Assembly (NCBI GenBank): GCA_963752855.1
Contig: CAVVZX010000037.1
Location: 1-64,000, forward strand
Length of the DNA stretch: 64,000 nucleotides
Direction of reading: 5' to 3'
Origin: DATJPW01 sp963752855
GTDB lineage: Bacteria > Desulfobacterota > Desulfomonilia > Desulfomonilales > Desulfomonilaceae
Positions 44,224 to 54,149 of this stretch are shown here, piece by piece. Below the pieces are notes generated by a model. The model was not told where the DNA came from. It worked only from the letters and a program-made list of their open reading frames with translations, and made no database searches. The first letter of the stretch is position 1, and the number at the start of each line of letters is the position of its first letter. The translations under genes and the position numbers were made by a program.

Positions 44224-45810
44224 ATGCTTAATGGAAAAAATATCCTCATCATTGGAGCAAGAGCCGGCGGCTACGGCGCTTCTATCGCTCGAGCAGCCGT
44301 CGCTGCGGGCGCTAGGGTCTTAGGGACTTCATTGACGCCGGACGATTCCCGCGAGGCTGCTTTCTTCAGCGAACTGAACGTGGAGCTGATTGACGTTCCG
44401 CTGAGGTACAATTTCGACAAGAGAAATCGTGTCTTCGACGAGCTGGCCGGAATCGAAGCATGGCTCAGGGCTCATGATGTCAATCGACTGGACGCAATTG
44501 TACATACCGTGGCCGGCGGGTTCCCGCGGCAACCCTCGGTGATGAAAGCTGTGGCCGACGTCCTCAAGGGCAAGTACACGTTCAGTGACCTGGCCACCGC
44601 AGTCAAAAGAAACGTGTACTATGTCAACGCCGGTTCGTTCGCGGACACGATCGAACATCTGGCGTCCCTTACCCACGATGACACGCAATTTGTGGGACTG
44701 ACTTATCGTGGCGACTTGCCGTATTTTATTTCTCCGACCAAGAAATATCTCGAAAAGATGGCCGTGCGTCTAGCGGGCAAAGGCAAGCGCACCCTTGTTG
44801 CGGCGCTGCCTGAAGCTTGGACGCAATCGTCGCAGTTCTTCACCGGGATCGAGTTAGCCATTCTGGATAATTACCGGAAGCGCTTGGCAGGTCGGCAGTG
44901 CGGAGCCGCGGATCTGGCCCCGTCTTTTTCGCTTATGGAGAGGTCCTTGGCGGAACTGGACGGATTTCAGACGCTGCTGGAATCTCTACGAACTTTCTTT
45001 CAAGAAAAGTGGGTCGACATTGATGATTCCGTGGACTCAGCCCGCCTGTACAATATTGTAAGTGAATTATTCAACAAATTGCGGGACGAGGGAGCTTTCC
45101 CGATCTTGAGGCGAGCCGTGGAGACAATCTCCGACTTTGTGCGAGACGCGTCAGCGATAATACTCGTCCGTGAATTCATTGCGGCCGGCCGTTACAGCCC
45201 CGGAGACGTCAGGCAGGTCCTTTATAGTGATTTCATTGAAGATCAGCCCATAAGAAAGGCAAAACCCAGGCCGGAGCGGCCGGTCCCCACCGTAGTTGTC
45301 AAGCGGAATTGGCAGGTCTTTGAGAAGGACGAAATCCGTAAGACACTGAACATGTATGGGGACAATTTTATTTTTCTCGACCGAGTCGTGATGGAATTTG
45401 CCGAAGAAGTTAACGGGACCATAGGATTCGGGCGTTTCACAGTTCCGCCTCCGGAAGAAAACCCGATAATGAAAGATCATTTTGTGGGCATGCCTCTATT
45501 CGGTGGTCATCTACAAATGGAAGCTGTGGCCCAGTTCGGCACTTTCATGATTCTCAAGCTCGCCAAAGACAGAAAACTGGTTCCAATCCTGACAGGGACG
45601 GAGTTTCCCGACCTCAACACTATGGCGCCTCCCGGCGAAACATTAACCATGATGGGTCATATCAGAATTCCCGGAAAAAGGAGCCTCAAGCTGGAGGCGT
45701 TCATTGAGAATCGTTTCGCGCGTTCCAAAGGGATCATCCGCGGAATAATGGTCGGTGAACGCGTTGTGCGCAAGATGATGATGTCCTTCCAGTCCGATGA
45801 AGAAGAATGA
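44224..45810 (+). CDS. Fusion of enoyl-ACP-reductase-like SDR and FabZ-like hot-dog dehydratase
   Basis: 528 residues with two domains. N-terminal (about 1-260): a short-chain dehydrogenase of the FabI type, with NILIIGARAGGYGASIARAA (NAD loop, residues 5-24) and a FabI-like Y-x6-K catalytic pair in LPYFISPTKKYLEKM. A helical linker follows. C-terminal (about 380-528): a hot-dog domain with the FabZ motif as DHFVGMPLFGGHLQMEAVAQ, keeping the catalytic His and Glu. This pairs the dehydration and reduction steps of fatty-acid elongation in one chain. Start ATG 44224. Whether it works in fatty-acid, polyketide or another acyl pathway cannot be read from its neighbours. Intact. Confidence 0.75.
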   Translation: MLNGKNILIIGARAGGYGASIARAAVAAGARVLGTSLTPDDSREAAFFSELNVELIDVPLRYNFDKRNRVFDELAGIEAWLRAHDVNRLDAIVHTVAGGFPRQPSVMKAVADVLKGKYTFSDLATAVKRNVYYVNAGSFADTIEHLASLTHDDTQFVGLTYRGDLPYFISPTKKYLEKMAVRLAGKGKRTLVAALPEAWTQSSQFFTGIELAILDNYRKRLAGRQCGAADLAPSFSLMERSLAELDGFQTLLESLRTFFQEKWVDIDDSVDSARLYNIVSELFNKLRDEGAFPILRRAVETISDFVRDASAIILVREFIAAGRYSPGDVRQVLYSDFIEDQPIRKAKPRPERPVPTVVVKRNWQVFEKDEIRKTLNMYGDNFIFLDRVVMEFAEEVNGTIGFGRFTVPPPEENPIMKDHFVGMPLFGGHLQMEAVAQFGTFMILKLAKDRKLVPILTGTEFPDLNTMAPPGETLTMMGHIRIPGKRSLKLEAFIENRFARSKGIIRGIMVGERVVRKMMMSFQSDEEE

Positions 45811-46193
45811 TTCTCCGCAGAGGACGCGGAGGAAGAAGGGAAGATCGGGATTCTTGTAGGAAGGCATTGCCTTTTCAAATGCGGACCGCCAGGGGGAAAG
45901 ACTCTTTCGCAAAAGGGTTTGGACCGCCCTGGGGAAAACCCTTTTGCAGAATCGGTAAAATTTTCCGCAGGACGCAGAGAAAAATGAAGTCTTTCCGGAG
46001 TAATCACACATTCTATGTGCGGAGCCCTTACAAAAGCGCTTACCTGACGTCAGCCATATAGGAGTTTTTTGCGGAGGGTGCGGGAATCCGCTTTTTTGCA
46101 AAAAAGGGGTTCCCGCATCTTTCTTCTTTCCCTTTTCTGCGTCCTCTGCGGTGAATGTTTTCCATCTTTATGGCCGGGTGCAGGAGGGGAGTC
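45811..46193. repeat. Repeat-filled gap with palindrome family copies 6 and 7
   Basis: After the fusion gene come GCAAAAGGGTTT (45909-45920) and AAACCCTTTTGC (45936-45947), a 12-bp inverted repeat with a 15-base loop. A second copy has AGGAGTTTTTTGCGGAGG (46060 onward) and a near-palindrome centred on CTTTTTTGCAAAAAAG (46079-46117). TCCGCAGAGGACGCGGAGG-like and CTGCGTCCTCTGCGGTGAA sequences flank them; a similar CTGCG...CGCGGTGAA is at 19075. No gene here. Confidence 0.65.
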
Positions 46194-46721
46194 ATGGCCA
46201 CAAAGAAGATCAGCGGAAAAGGCCTCGCTGCCGACGTTCGTTCCGGAATGGATTGCGCCGCGCTCACCGAGAAGCATGACCTTTCCGTAAAGGAATTAAA
46301 AAAGGCCCTTGCGGCAATAGTCGCCAGAGGCGTCCTGTCTCAAGACGAACTGCCCGCCTGGCTGGCGGAAGAGAAGCCGTGGAAATGCCCCAAATGCGGA
46401 CGAGGTCAACCGGAGCGATTCGAGCGATGCCCTATCTGTGGAGTCATCATAGATAAGCTTCGCAAAAACCCTTCAGAGGCTTCTCCAGCGCCTTTATCGA
46501 AAGCTTCTCCTCCGCCCATACCTGAATTTTCAACATGGAAGAGTGACTCGCCCAAAAGCCCGATTTCCGGAATGGCTAAAGTGGCCGCAATCGGAGCTGT
46601 GGCTCTGCTGGTGATAGGGTTAGGCTGGAAACTCGCCGGCAGGCAGCCCGAGGCGCCGACAATTCCGGCCGCTCGTCAAACGGAGACTTCAGAGGCTCTG
46701 CCAGGCCGTTTCGAAGGCTGA
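46194..46721 (+). CDS. Zinc-ribbon protein with one membrane span
   Basis: 175 residues. An N-terminal helical region (LTEKHDLSVKELKKALAAIV) is followed by a zinc ribbon KCPKCGRGQPERFERCPICG (about residues 64-83), a proline-rich linker and a membrane span (AAIGAVALLVIGLGWKLAG, about 132-150). Start ATG 46194 with GGAG just upstream. The stop is 36 bases before the transglutaminase-like frame, and the two may be one gene separated by a frame break near 46700, because zinc-ribbon, membrane span and peptidase-like domain would then form one chain. That is inference. Confidence 0.6.
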   Translation: MATKKISGKGLAADVRSGMDCAALTEKHDLSVKELKKALAAIVARGVLSQDELPAWLAEEKPWKCPKCGRGQPERFERCPICGVIIDKLRKNPSEASPAPLSKASPPPIPEFSTWKSDSPKSPISGMAKVAAIGAVALLVIGLGWKLAGRQPEAPTIPAARQTETSEALPGRFEG

Positions 46722-46756
46722 GCCCTCCCAGGAAGGCAACGCGGACTACCAGGCAG

Positions 46757-47392
46757 ATGGACCCCTCGGAAGAGGCGATCCTGAAGAACCGCAAAGCGCT
46801 GCGGATAGCCAAACTGGCCCATGACTACGAGAAAATCCATACATACTCACGTGAGGACATGTTCGCGTGTGTGGATATGTCCGTTGATCTGTGGAACCAA
46901 ATCCAAACGGCAGGGATACGGGCGGGCCTGATGGCGGGTAATGTCGAAACGGATATAACGGGCCTTAGGGGGGAAAATATGCCCCAATACGTGGCGCTAA
47001 TGAATCACGCGTGGGTAGTGGCGGAGATTGAACTCGGGAAATGGCTTCCTGTGGAAGCCACTGCCGGCGCGATAGTGAATCCGCTGGCCCCGAATTATTC
47101 GCTGTACTTCTCGGGCGAGTTCTTTACGAATCCGCGAGAATTCAAATCGTTTGAGGAACTGAGGCGACATCTCTTTAAGAACTGTATGGAAGCGCATCAA
47201 ATGGCGGATAGCTTTCGCTCGCTGGTGCAGAACCGGCCCGAGACAAAAGAGGAAGTGTTGCAAGCGTACAGGGCTAGGGGGCAGCTTGACCAGAGGGCCA
47301 GAGATTGCAAGGAGCATTTTGAAACAATCCAGCGGATCCTCAACAATCGCGCTGAAATGATCGTTCCGTGGGTTACCCATTGGGGTCAATAG
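46757..47392 (+). CDS. Transglutaminase-like (Cys-His) domain protein
   Basis: 211 residues. IHTYSREDMFACVDMSVDLW supplies a candidate nucleophile Cys (about residue 39) at a helix start. ALMNHAWVVAEIELGKWLPV supplies the His (about residue 85), followed by the acidic residue in VEATAG. This is the order seen in transglutaminase-like proteases. The rest (KSFEELRRHLFKNCMEAH, then AYRARGQLDQRARDC) is helical. No signal of its own; it may be anchored through the preceding zinc-ribbon/membrane gene. The enzymatic activity is a prediction from three residues only. Confidence 0.5.
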   Translation: MDPSEEAILKNRKALRIAKLAHDYEKIHTYSREDMFACVDMSVDLWNQIQTAGIRAGLMAGNVETDITGLRGENMPQYVALMNHAWVVAEIELGKWLPVEATAGAIVNPLAPNYSLYFSGEFFTNPREFKSFEELRRHLFKNCMEAHQMADSFRSLVQNRPETKEEVLQAYRARGQLDQRARDCKEHFETIQRILNNRAEMIVPWVTHWGQ

Positions 47393-47433
47393 ACCGGGCC
47401 GTTTCACTTCTTGCGCTGAATCGGAGATTCTCC

Positions 47434-47711
47434 ATGAATACTCGACCCGTTAGCATAATAACAAAGCTATGGTTGATCTCTATTCTGGTTTTGGCTCTGC
47501 TGGTTTGGGATGGAGTCGCCGCTGGCGACACGCTCTCGACGGGCAGGTCGATCAAGCGGTAAAGAAAGGGAACTTGGCAATGGTCAACTTCCTTCTGGAC
47601 AAGGTGCAGAGGTCAATGCAAAGGACGAGGGAGAATGGACGGCCCTGAGCTTCGTTGCGGAACGTGGAGCAACCGATGTGGCGGCTACTGGAGGCGCACG
47701 GAGCTAACTGA
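47434..47711 (+). pseudogene. Tiny exported ankyrin-repeat protein, several frame breaks
   Basis: Begins with a signal peptide (MNTRPVSIITKLWLISILVL, cleavage near VAAG). Reading across frames then gives TGQVDQAVKKGNLAMVNFLL, AEVNAKDEGEWTALSFVAE and a closing WRLLEAHGAN before TGA 47709-47711. That is about two ankyrin repeats with three one-base breaks between 47545 and 47690. Similar in style to the ankyrin gene at 14596. It lies directly upstream of the penicillin acylase gene. Confidence 0.5.
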
Positions 47712-47715
47712 TCCG

Positions 47716-50197
47716 ATGTCTTCGCCCAACATGGATCATATGAAAAACAATTTCTTTGAACATCACGGAGGGAGCGGATTGAAATTCAAAAGAGCGCTGT
47801 TCATCGTATGTGTGGTCCTGCTGATCGTCGTGGCAGGGCTTGTTTACATTCCACCTTACCTGAACTCTTATCAGACTGACGGCGCAATCACGCTGCCGGG
47901 CCTGAGCAAGCCCGTCATAGTCACACGTGATGAAAAAGGCATGGCCTACATCAAGGCTGAGAATTTCGAGGACGCCATAATCGCCCAAGGTTTTGTCACG
48001 GCCCAGGACAGACTCTTCCAGATGCAGCTCAACCGAATGATGGCCCAGGGCAGGATTTCGGAACTGGCCGGAGATAAAGCCATCGGCCTGGATACTCGCA
48101 TGAGGACTATCGGAATGCATCGAGTCGCAAAAGCGCACGCGAAAATCTTGGACAAAGAGACACGCGATTTCTTTCAAAAATATGCGGACGGCGTCAATGC
48201 TTTCATCAACAATAGGCCGCAGGAGCGCCCTGTGGAATTCAAGCTCTCAGGACTCAGTCCGGAACAATGGACAATAGAGGATTCTCTGTCAGTCCTCTAC
48301 TACATGGCATGGACAACTTCAGGAAATATACAGATCGAAATCATAGCTCAGATGCTCGTGGAAAAACTCGGACCGGAAAAAGCCGCGGAGTTGTTTCCGA
48401 TCAACGTAAATCCCGATGAAAGAATCGAAAAAGCTCAAGCCGAGCCCCCCCCTTTACTAAAGGGGGGTACGGGGGGATTTGAGGACAAGACGGACCTTTC
48501 GCAGGACGACGCCATCCAGGGATACCTGGAGAGTCCCTCATCATTGGTGGGGAGCAATAATTGGGCGACCGGTCCGCGATTGTCCCCAAACGGCAAATGC
48601 GTTGTGGCGAATGATCCTCACCTGGATTCTCGCCTTCTGCCCGGTGTGTGGCACACTTGCGGGATCATCACGCCTGAATACAGGCAAGTGGGCGCGATGA
48701 TCGCGGGCATTCCCGGCCTTGTGGTGGGGCGCACGGATCATATTGCGGTGGGAGTCACCAATGCCTACGGAGATTGCCAGGACCTATATGTCGAAACCAT
48801 GGATCCCAAAGACCCGAACAAATACATGGAAGGCGAGACCTCTCTGCCGTTCCGTGTAGAGGAAGAAACGCTTAAAATCAAAGACAAGCAAGCCCCGAAG
48901 GGATACAGAGAAGAAAAAATCAAGATCAGATTCACGAAGCGCGGCCCGATCATCTCATCAGCTTGGAACGCTCAAAACTAACAAAGCGCTCTCGCTTAGA
49001 TGGGCCGCAGCGGAGACAATGGCTCCCGGCATGGGATTTCTGAAGCTCGCAATGGCAAAATCCGCCGAGGAAGCCGCGGAAGCGATTAAAGAGATCAACA
49101 TGATTGTGTTGAACTTCGTGTTTGCCGACACGAAGGGTAACATCGGGTGGCGTGTTTCAGGAAAATTGCCCATTAGATCTCAGCGAGACAGCACAGTGCC
49201 CTATGTCGTGAAGGATGGCAAGGACAATTGGATCGGATGGATACCGGCCGAGGAGATGCCGCATTCCAACAACCCTGCGAGGGGTTGGGTGGGCACGTGC
49301 AATCACATGACGGTCCCCAGCGACTACAAGTATTACTATTCTTCACAGGCGTCTCCATCCTACCGCCAGAGAAGACTGATAGAGCTTCTGGACGCTCCAG
49401 GCCCCAAATCTGTCGACGATCATTGGCGATTCCAGCGGGACGACCTCAATGTTATGGCCGGGAAAATAGCGCCTATAATGGCTGGGGCCCTCAAGGCCAA
49501 GAAAGATACCGAAGATATGGGCGCCATCCTGGCTTCTTGGGATTTTCACGATGATCTCGCCAAGGCGGCTCCGACAATTTTTCAGGAGACTTACAGGAAT
49601 TTCGCGCGTCTTGTCTTCGAAGATAAGCTCGGCCCGCAGCTTGCCGGCGCGCTGCTGAATAGTCCGTATTTCTGGCAGGAGCGACTCCAGCGCATGGTAT
49701 TGGCTGGTTCTTCTTCGTTTGAGAAAACACCCAATCCCGATCAAAAGAAGATAGATGAGCTGTTCCGGAAGGCCGGGCTCCAGGCAAAGGAACGTCTTAC
49801 CGCGTCAATGGGGAATGATCCACAGCAATGGACCTGGGGTAGGGCCCATCAGGCCGAATGGCTGAACCCGATTAGGCGAGAGGGTTTCGGGAAATCACTC
49901 CTGGGAGGCGAGATTCGCCCTATGGCCGGTTCGGGAGAAACTCTGTACCGAGCTTCATATCGGTTCGACAAGCCGTTCGATATTGTTGAATTCGCTTCGT
50001 TGCGAATGGTGGCCGATCTAGGGGACACAGACAAAGTTGTGGGGGTTCTGCCCGGCGGAGTTGTGAGTCGCACTTTTCATCGGCGCCAAAAGGACCAAAT
50101 TGAGCCTTTTATGAAAGGCGACAAGGTCTACTGGTGGTTCAGCGACAAAGCGATCAACGAACACGGTAAACACAGGCAGGCGCTGAATCCGCAGTAG
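47716..50197 (+). CDS. Penicillin acylase family N-terminal-nucleophile hydrolase; one frame break and an in-frame repeat insertion
   Basis: A protein of about 820 residues. Membrane anchor or signal (ALFIVCVVLLIVVAGLVYIP), alpha-subunit region (GFVTAQDRLFQMQLNRMMAQ), then the autocatalytic site LVGSNNWATGP, where Ser becomes the beta-subunit N-terminus and nucleophile, followed by VANDPHLD. The frame changes near 48975, after which KALSLRWAAAETM, FADTKGNIGWRVSGKLPIR and the C-terminal ETLYRASYRFDKPFDIVEF follow, matching the family. Just before the Ser, a CCCCCCTTT-type repeat (48444-48482) is translated in frame as PPPLLKGGTGGF; the spacer peptide there is removed on maturation, so it may be tolerated. 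Substrates include acyl-homoserine lactones and beta-lactam side chains in relatives. Confidence 0.85.
48444..48482. repeat. CCCCCCTTT-type repeat inside the penicillin acylase gene
   Basis: CCCCCCTTTACTAAAGGGGGG at 48447-48467, followed by TACGGGGGGATTT. It is a shorter relative of the element at 25661 and keeps the reading frame open as PPPLLKGGTGGF. Family members without the insertion would be about a dozen residues shorter here. Confidence 0.75.
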
Positions 50198-50841
50198 GAG
50201 GTTTAGGAAGGCGGATGCCCAGGAGGGAAACCCTTTTGCAAAAGGGTTTCCCTCCTGGAACCTCCTTTCCGAAAACTCTCATATTGTTGCGGTGAGGTTG
50301 GGAGAGGACAAAAGACTTTGCGTTCCCGCACACGGCATGACGTGCATGCGTAGGGGCGCACGGCTGTGCGTCCGTACATATTTCTTCTCGTTCCCAGACT
50401 CTGCCTGGGAATGCCTGTGGCGGAGGCTCTGCCTCCACTATCATTGTGAAAAGAAAACATTTTCCGGGCAGAGCCCGGAAGGTATGGGTTCCCATGCGTT
50501 CCTCGGAACCAGAAAACCCTCAATCGTTGCAACGGCGGGCTGGCACTGCGGGGTTCTCCCTGCATAGTGGCACAAAAAGGAAGAAATCAATCCAATGGGA
50601 TCTGAAAAATTGTAATGCGATTCGGCGTCTATTCGGTTTACGAATCTGGCCACAGGTTCAAAAACAGCATCAGCACTCGGCAAAGGAAACCATTCGTGCT
50701 GCACGAGGCAAAAGCGGCTGTTCTCTCAATTACGGGTGGTCAAAGATGGGATGGGCAATAAAGATTTGGATATCGTATCGTACTTTTCAGTTCAATAAAG
50801 AACTATTGAGGTGACATCAGACGGCTCAACTCACTCATGCT
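50198..50841. repeat. Repeat-filled gap with palindrome copy 8
   Basis: CCAGGAGGGAAACCCTTTTG (50219-50238) is followed by its exact reverse complement to 50258: a perfect 40-bp palindrome 21 bases after the acylase stop, with the tail CCTCCTTTCCGAAAACTCTC. Further on are short known-type repeats such as GGGGCGCACGGCTGTGCGTCC and GGAGGCTCTGCCTCC. Open frames here are translations of repeats; no gene seen. Confidence 0.75.
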
Positions 50842-51696
50842 TTATCCCAGTCCAAGTGTGAGCGGTTCCCGAGCGACAGTGACAAACAAGTCCTCGAGGG
50901 TTTTTTTGCCGTGCTCGTTGGGCAAGGACTTCGGGTCCCCTTCAAGCAATATTCTTCCCCGTGAGAGAAAGAGCACGCGGTCGCATACATCTTCCACTTC
51001 GTACATATTGTGCGAGGTCCATAACACTCCGCATCCACTTTGGAGAGCAAACTGGCGGATCTTGACGCGCACCTCGCGAGCGATGGCGGGATCGAGCGAC
51101 GCGGTCGGCTCATCGAGAAGAAGCAAGTGCGGCTGATTGAGCATGGCCTTGGCTAGACATATGCGAGTTTGTTCTCCGGACGAGAGCACCCCGCACTTTA
51201 CATTCCGAAACGCCTCCAGGTCGAACTGCTTGAGCATCAAGTCAATCCGTTCCGTCAAATTCTTCACGCCATATAGGAGGCCGAAAACACGTAAATTTTG
51301 ATACGCGGTCAAATTGCCGGGAAGCGGAGCGTAGGTCGCCGCAAAATTAGTTCGCTCCAGGGCCTGCGAGCGGTGAGTCGCTATGTTTAGACCTTCAACG
51401 CGAATTGTCCCTGAACTCGGTTCGAGAACGCTGAGAATCATATTGATGGTCGTTGTCTTTCCTGCTCCGTTTGGACCCAACAACCCCACAATCTCGTTAG
51501 GCCCGACGTCAAACGTAACCCCGTCCACCGCGACCGTAGACCCGAACTCTTTGCGCAATTCGCTGACTGAAAGCACTTTTGATATAGAAGATTCCTGAGA
51601 CCGAATTGAGTTTTTCACTGGGTTGCCCGCTTTTCCGCGCGGCATGCGATCCGTAAGGTACGTCTCTTTTGTTGGGACATGGTTGCATCTCCGCAT
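50842..51696 (-). CDS. ABC-2 type transporter ATP-binding protein
   Basis: 284 residues. GLLGPNGAGKTTTINMILSV (Walker A, about residues 72-91), an atypical signature VLSSGEQTRICLAKAM, LLLLDEPTASLDPA (Walker B) and WTSHNMYEVEDVCDRVLFLS. This is the sequence style of ATPases that serve ABC-2 permeases. No permease is next to it; the only ABC-2 permease in the window, at 15264, lies 35 kb away and lacks an ATPase, so the two may be a separated pair. The N-terminal 35 residues are unusual, and the start may be downstream, for example ATG 51645. Confidence 0.8.
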   Translation of the reverse strand: MRRCNHVPTKETYLTDRMPRGKAGNPVKNSIRSQESSISKVLSVSELRKEFGSTVAVDGVTFDVGPNEIVGLLGPNGAGKTTTINMILSVLEPSSGTIRVEGLNIATHRSQALERTNFAATYAPLPGNLTAYQNLRVFGLLYGVKNLTERIDLMLKQFDLEAFRNVKCGVLSSGEQTRICLAKAMLNQPHLLLLDEPTASLDPAIAREVRVKIRQFALQSGCGVLWTSHNMYEVEDVCDRVLFLSRGRILLEGDPKSLPNEHGKKTLEDLFVTVAREPLTLGLG

Positions 51697-51813
51697 TCAA
51701 ATCACTTGTTGTAAAGATTGGCTTTAACGGTTCGTTAGTCAAGTCGGCCACGTGAAGGGTGGGGGACCGCTCTTCCGCCTGTGACGCGATATCAACCAAC
51801 TCTCGGCGCAACA

Positions 51814-53800
51814 TCAATTGCTGAGAACGCTGTTTTCGATCTCCTCAAGCTGAGTGTGCAATTCTTCCCAGCGGGTCTCCAGGCGCTTAACCCGGTCCGT
51901 AACCTCTGCGGACTCTTCCACGAGAGGCAGGATCATATCTTTGTTTTCGTAGTTGACCGGATCGGCCATCAGATTCTCGATCTCTCGGAGCCGCGATTCT
52001 TGTCGGGCCATCTCCTTTTCAACGGCCGCGATCTCCGCTTTTACCGGGCCCTGTCTTTTGGAAAGCGCAATTCGGCGCTGAGCTTCTTTTCGCTTGCGCT
52101 CTTTGCGGGACTCTACCGAAGAGGATTCGGAATCGACAATCCGTGACGGGGGTGGGGCTACCGGGGCCGGCGCCGCGATTTCTTCCGACTGCTCCATCAA
52201 TCTCTTTTTTGTACTGATAATCTTCGTAATTGCCCAGATAATGCTCGGCCCGGCCGTCCCGGATCTCCAGAATTGCATTACAAACCGCATTCATCAGACG
52301 ACGATCGTGAGTTATCATCACAAGAGTCCCTGTGAATCGCTTCATGCCTTCTTCGAGGATTTCACAGGAAGGTATATCCAGGTGATTGGTAGGCTCATCC
52401 ATCAAGAGCAAATTCGGCGGCGCAAGAAGTATCTTCACCAAAGCCAGTCGACTCTTTTCCCCTCCGGACAAAACCTTCACTCTCTTGAACACGTCATCGC
52501 CGGAAAAAAGGAATGCTCCCAACAGATTGCGAACTTCCTGCTCGGGTATGCCGGGCGAGACGGAAAAAGCCTCTTCTAGCAGTGACCTATCAGTATTAAG
52601 GCTCTCGGACTGGTGCTGAGCGAAATAGCCCACAAGAGCGTTTTGCCCGAGCTTGACGGTCCCACCATCATACGGAAGGACCCCGGCCATTATTTTCAGA
52701 AGAGTGGATTTTCCCGCGCCGTTGGGGCCGACCAATCCAATGCGGTCCTGGCTCCGCACGTTGAAGCTGAAGCCGTTGTACACTTCTCGACTGTCGAAAC
52801 GTTTCACCAGATCTGTTATTTCCAGGACGCTCTTGCCGGAAGGAGGCGGTTGAGGAAAATTGAATTTAATGGTTTTCGGGCGGGGCGGCAGCTCAACCCT
52901 CTCCATTTTCTCGAGCATTTTCACTCGGCTCTGAACTCGGCTCGCTGTCCTTGCCTTGACGCGATTCTGATCGATGAACTTCTGAATCCGCTTGATCTTC
53001 TCTTGCTGATTCTTGTACCAGGCATCAAGGACATCTTCCTGCAATTCCTTGCTCCGCTCGTAATCATCAAACGATCCCGTGTAGACGGTCGCTTTCCCTC
53101 TGTTCACTTCTATGATCCGTTTGACCAGCTTATTCAGGAATGCCCTGTCATGTGAGACCAGCAATAGCGCGCCTTTGTAATTGGCGAGATATTCCTCAAC
53201 CCAGAGAAGGCTCTCCAGATCCAGGTGATTCGTCGGTTCGTCCAGCAATAGGGCATCCGGTTCGGCCAGGAGTATTTTGGCGAGAGCGACTCTCATTCTC
53301 CAACCGCCCGAAAACTCGCTCCACCGGCGTCGTTCATCACCAGGTTGGAACCCGAGCCCTTGAAGCGTTTTGAGAGCCCTGGCTTCCAGTGTGTAGCCGT
53401 TGAAGCGTTCGAATTCGTGCAACAAACGCCCATGCTCTTCCACGATAGCTTCGACGTTTGAGCTGTCTTCCGATAGTTGCGCCATCTCACGCTCTAACTG
53501 AGTGAGGCGTTCTCGAATGTCGCGGAGTTCATCCGAGATATTCATCACTTCTTCCAGAATCGGACCGTCGTTTCCCTGGATCAACTCCTGATGAAGGATC
53601 CCCATCCGTATTCTCTTCTCGATAGAGATTTCCCCTGCGTCAGGTGTTATGACTCCTTCCATCATTCCCAGTAGAGTCGATTTGCCCGCGCCGTTCGGGC
53701 CGACCATTCCGACGCGATCACCCCTGTGGACGCTTATATTTACATTTTCAAACAACGGTTTGCCGTTGTAGAATTTTGCTACATTGCTCAAAAAAATCAC
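51814..53800 (-). CDS. ABC-F family ATPase (ribosome-associated, EttA/Uup type); one frame break
   Basis: About 660 residues. Two ATPase domains: GPNGAGKSTLLGMM, LLLDEPTNHLDLESL, then a linker rich in Arg/Lys (QNRVKARTASRVQSRVKMLE), then GPNGAGKSTLLKIM, LSGGEKSRLALVK and LLLMDEPTNHLDIPS. No membrane spans, as in ABC-F proteins that act at the ribosomal E site. The frame changes at a six-T run (52204-52209, plus strand); restored, EDYQYKKRLMEQSEEI leads into a C-terminal coiled coil (KEMARQESRLREIENLMAD) resembling the Uup/YheS extension. Single-gene unit on the minus strand. Confidence 0.88.
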
Positions 53801-54149
53801 GTTTCAGCTCCGAAATCCGACGTTAACCAATCATTATAACCGATTTTGTGATTGTTTTCATCTGCGCGGCATGACGCAGGCATCCGGTTGTTGTGAGGTG
53901 AAGAGGGCAGACACATGGGTCTGCCCCTACAATCCCCGTCGGTAACATCGGCGCTTCTGTAGGGCGGACCTGCGTGTCCGCCCAGATACAGACATGGTGG
54001 CTGGTCTTGAACATCAACGCATATCTATAGGCGACCGACGGGCAGTCCTCCCCGTGGCTACGGGAGCTGCTGTAGGGGCGGCACGGCAGCGCGCCCTCCC
54101 TCGGTCTTGCCGGGGTCCACACCATTCGGGATGAACGTGCGTGGCGCTA
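53801..54149. repeat. Intergenic region with short hairpin repeats
   Basis: GGGCAGAC-ACATGG-GTCTGCCC (53906-53927) and GGGCGGAC with GTCCGCCC (53962-53983) are paired hairpins within GTAGGGG/CCCCTAC-type sequence common in environmental genomes. A CATCGGCGCTT block recurs at 56179. No gene supportable. Confidence 0.5.

Noticed and set aside
45643..46101. 152-codon minus-strand frame
   Set aside because: It is a shadow of the fusion gene plus repeat sequence.
50203..50814. Several 90-120-codon frames after the acylase gene
   Set aside because: All are translations of palindrome copy 8 and short GC repeats.
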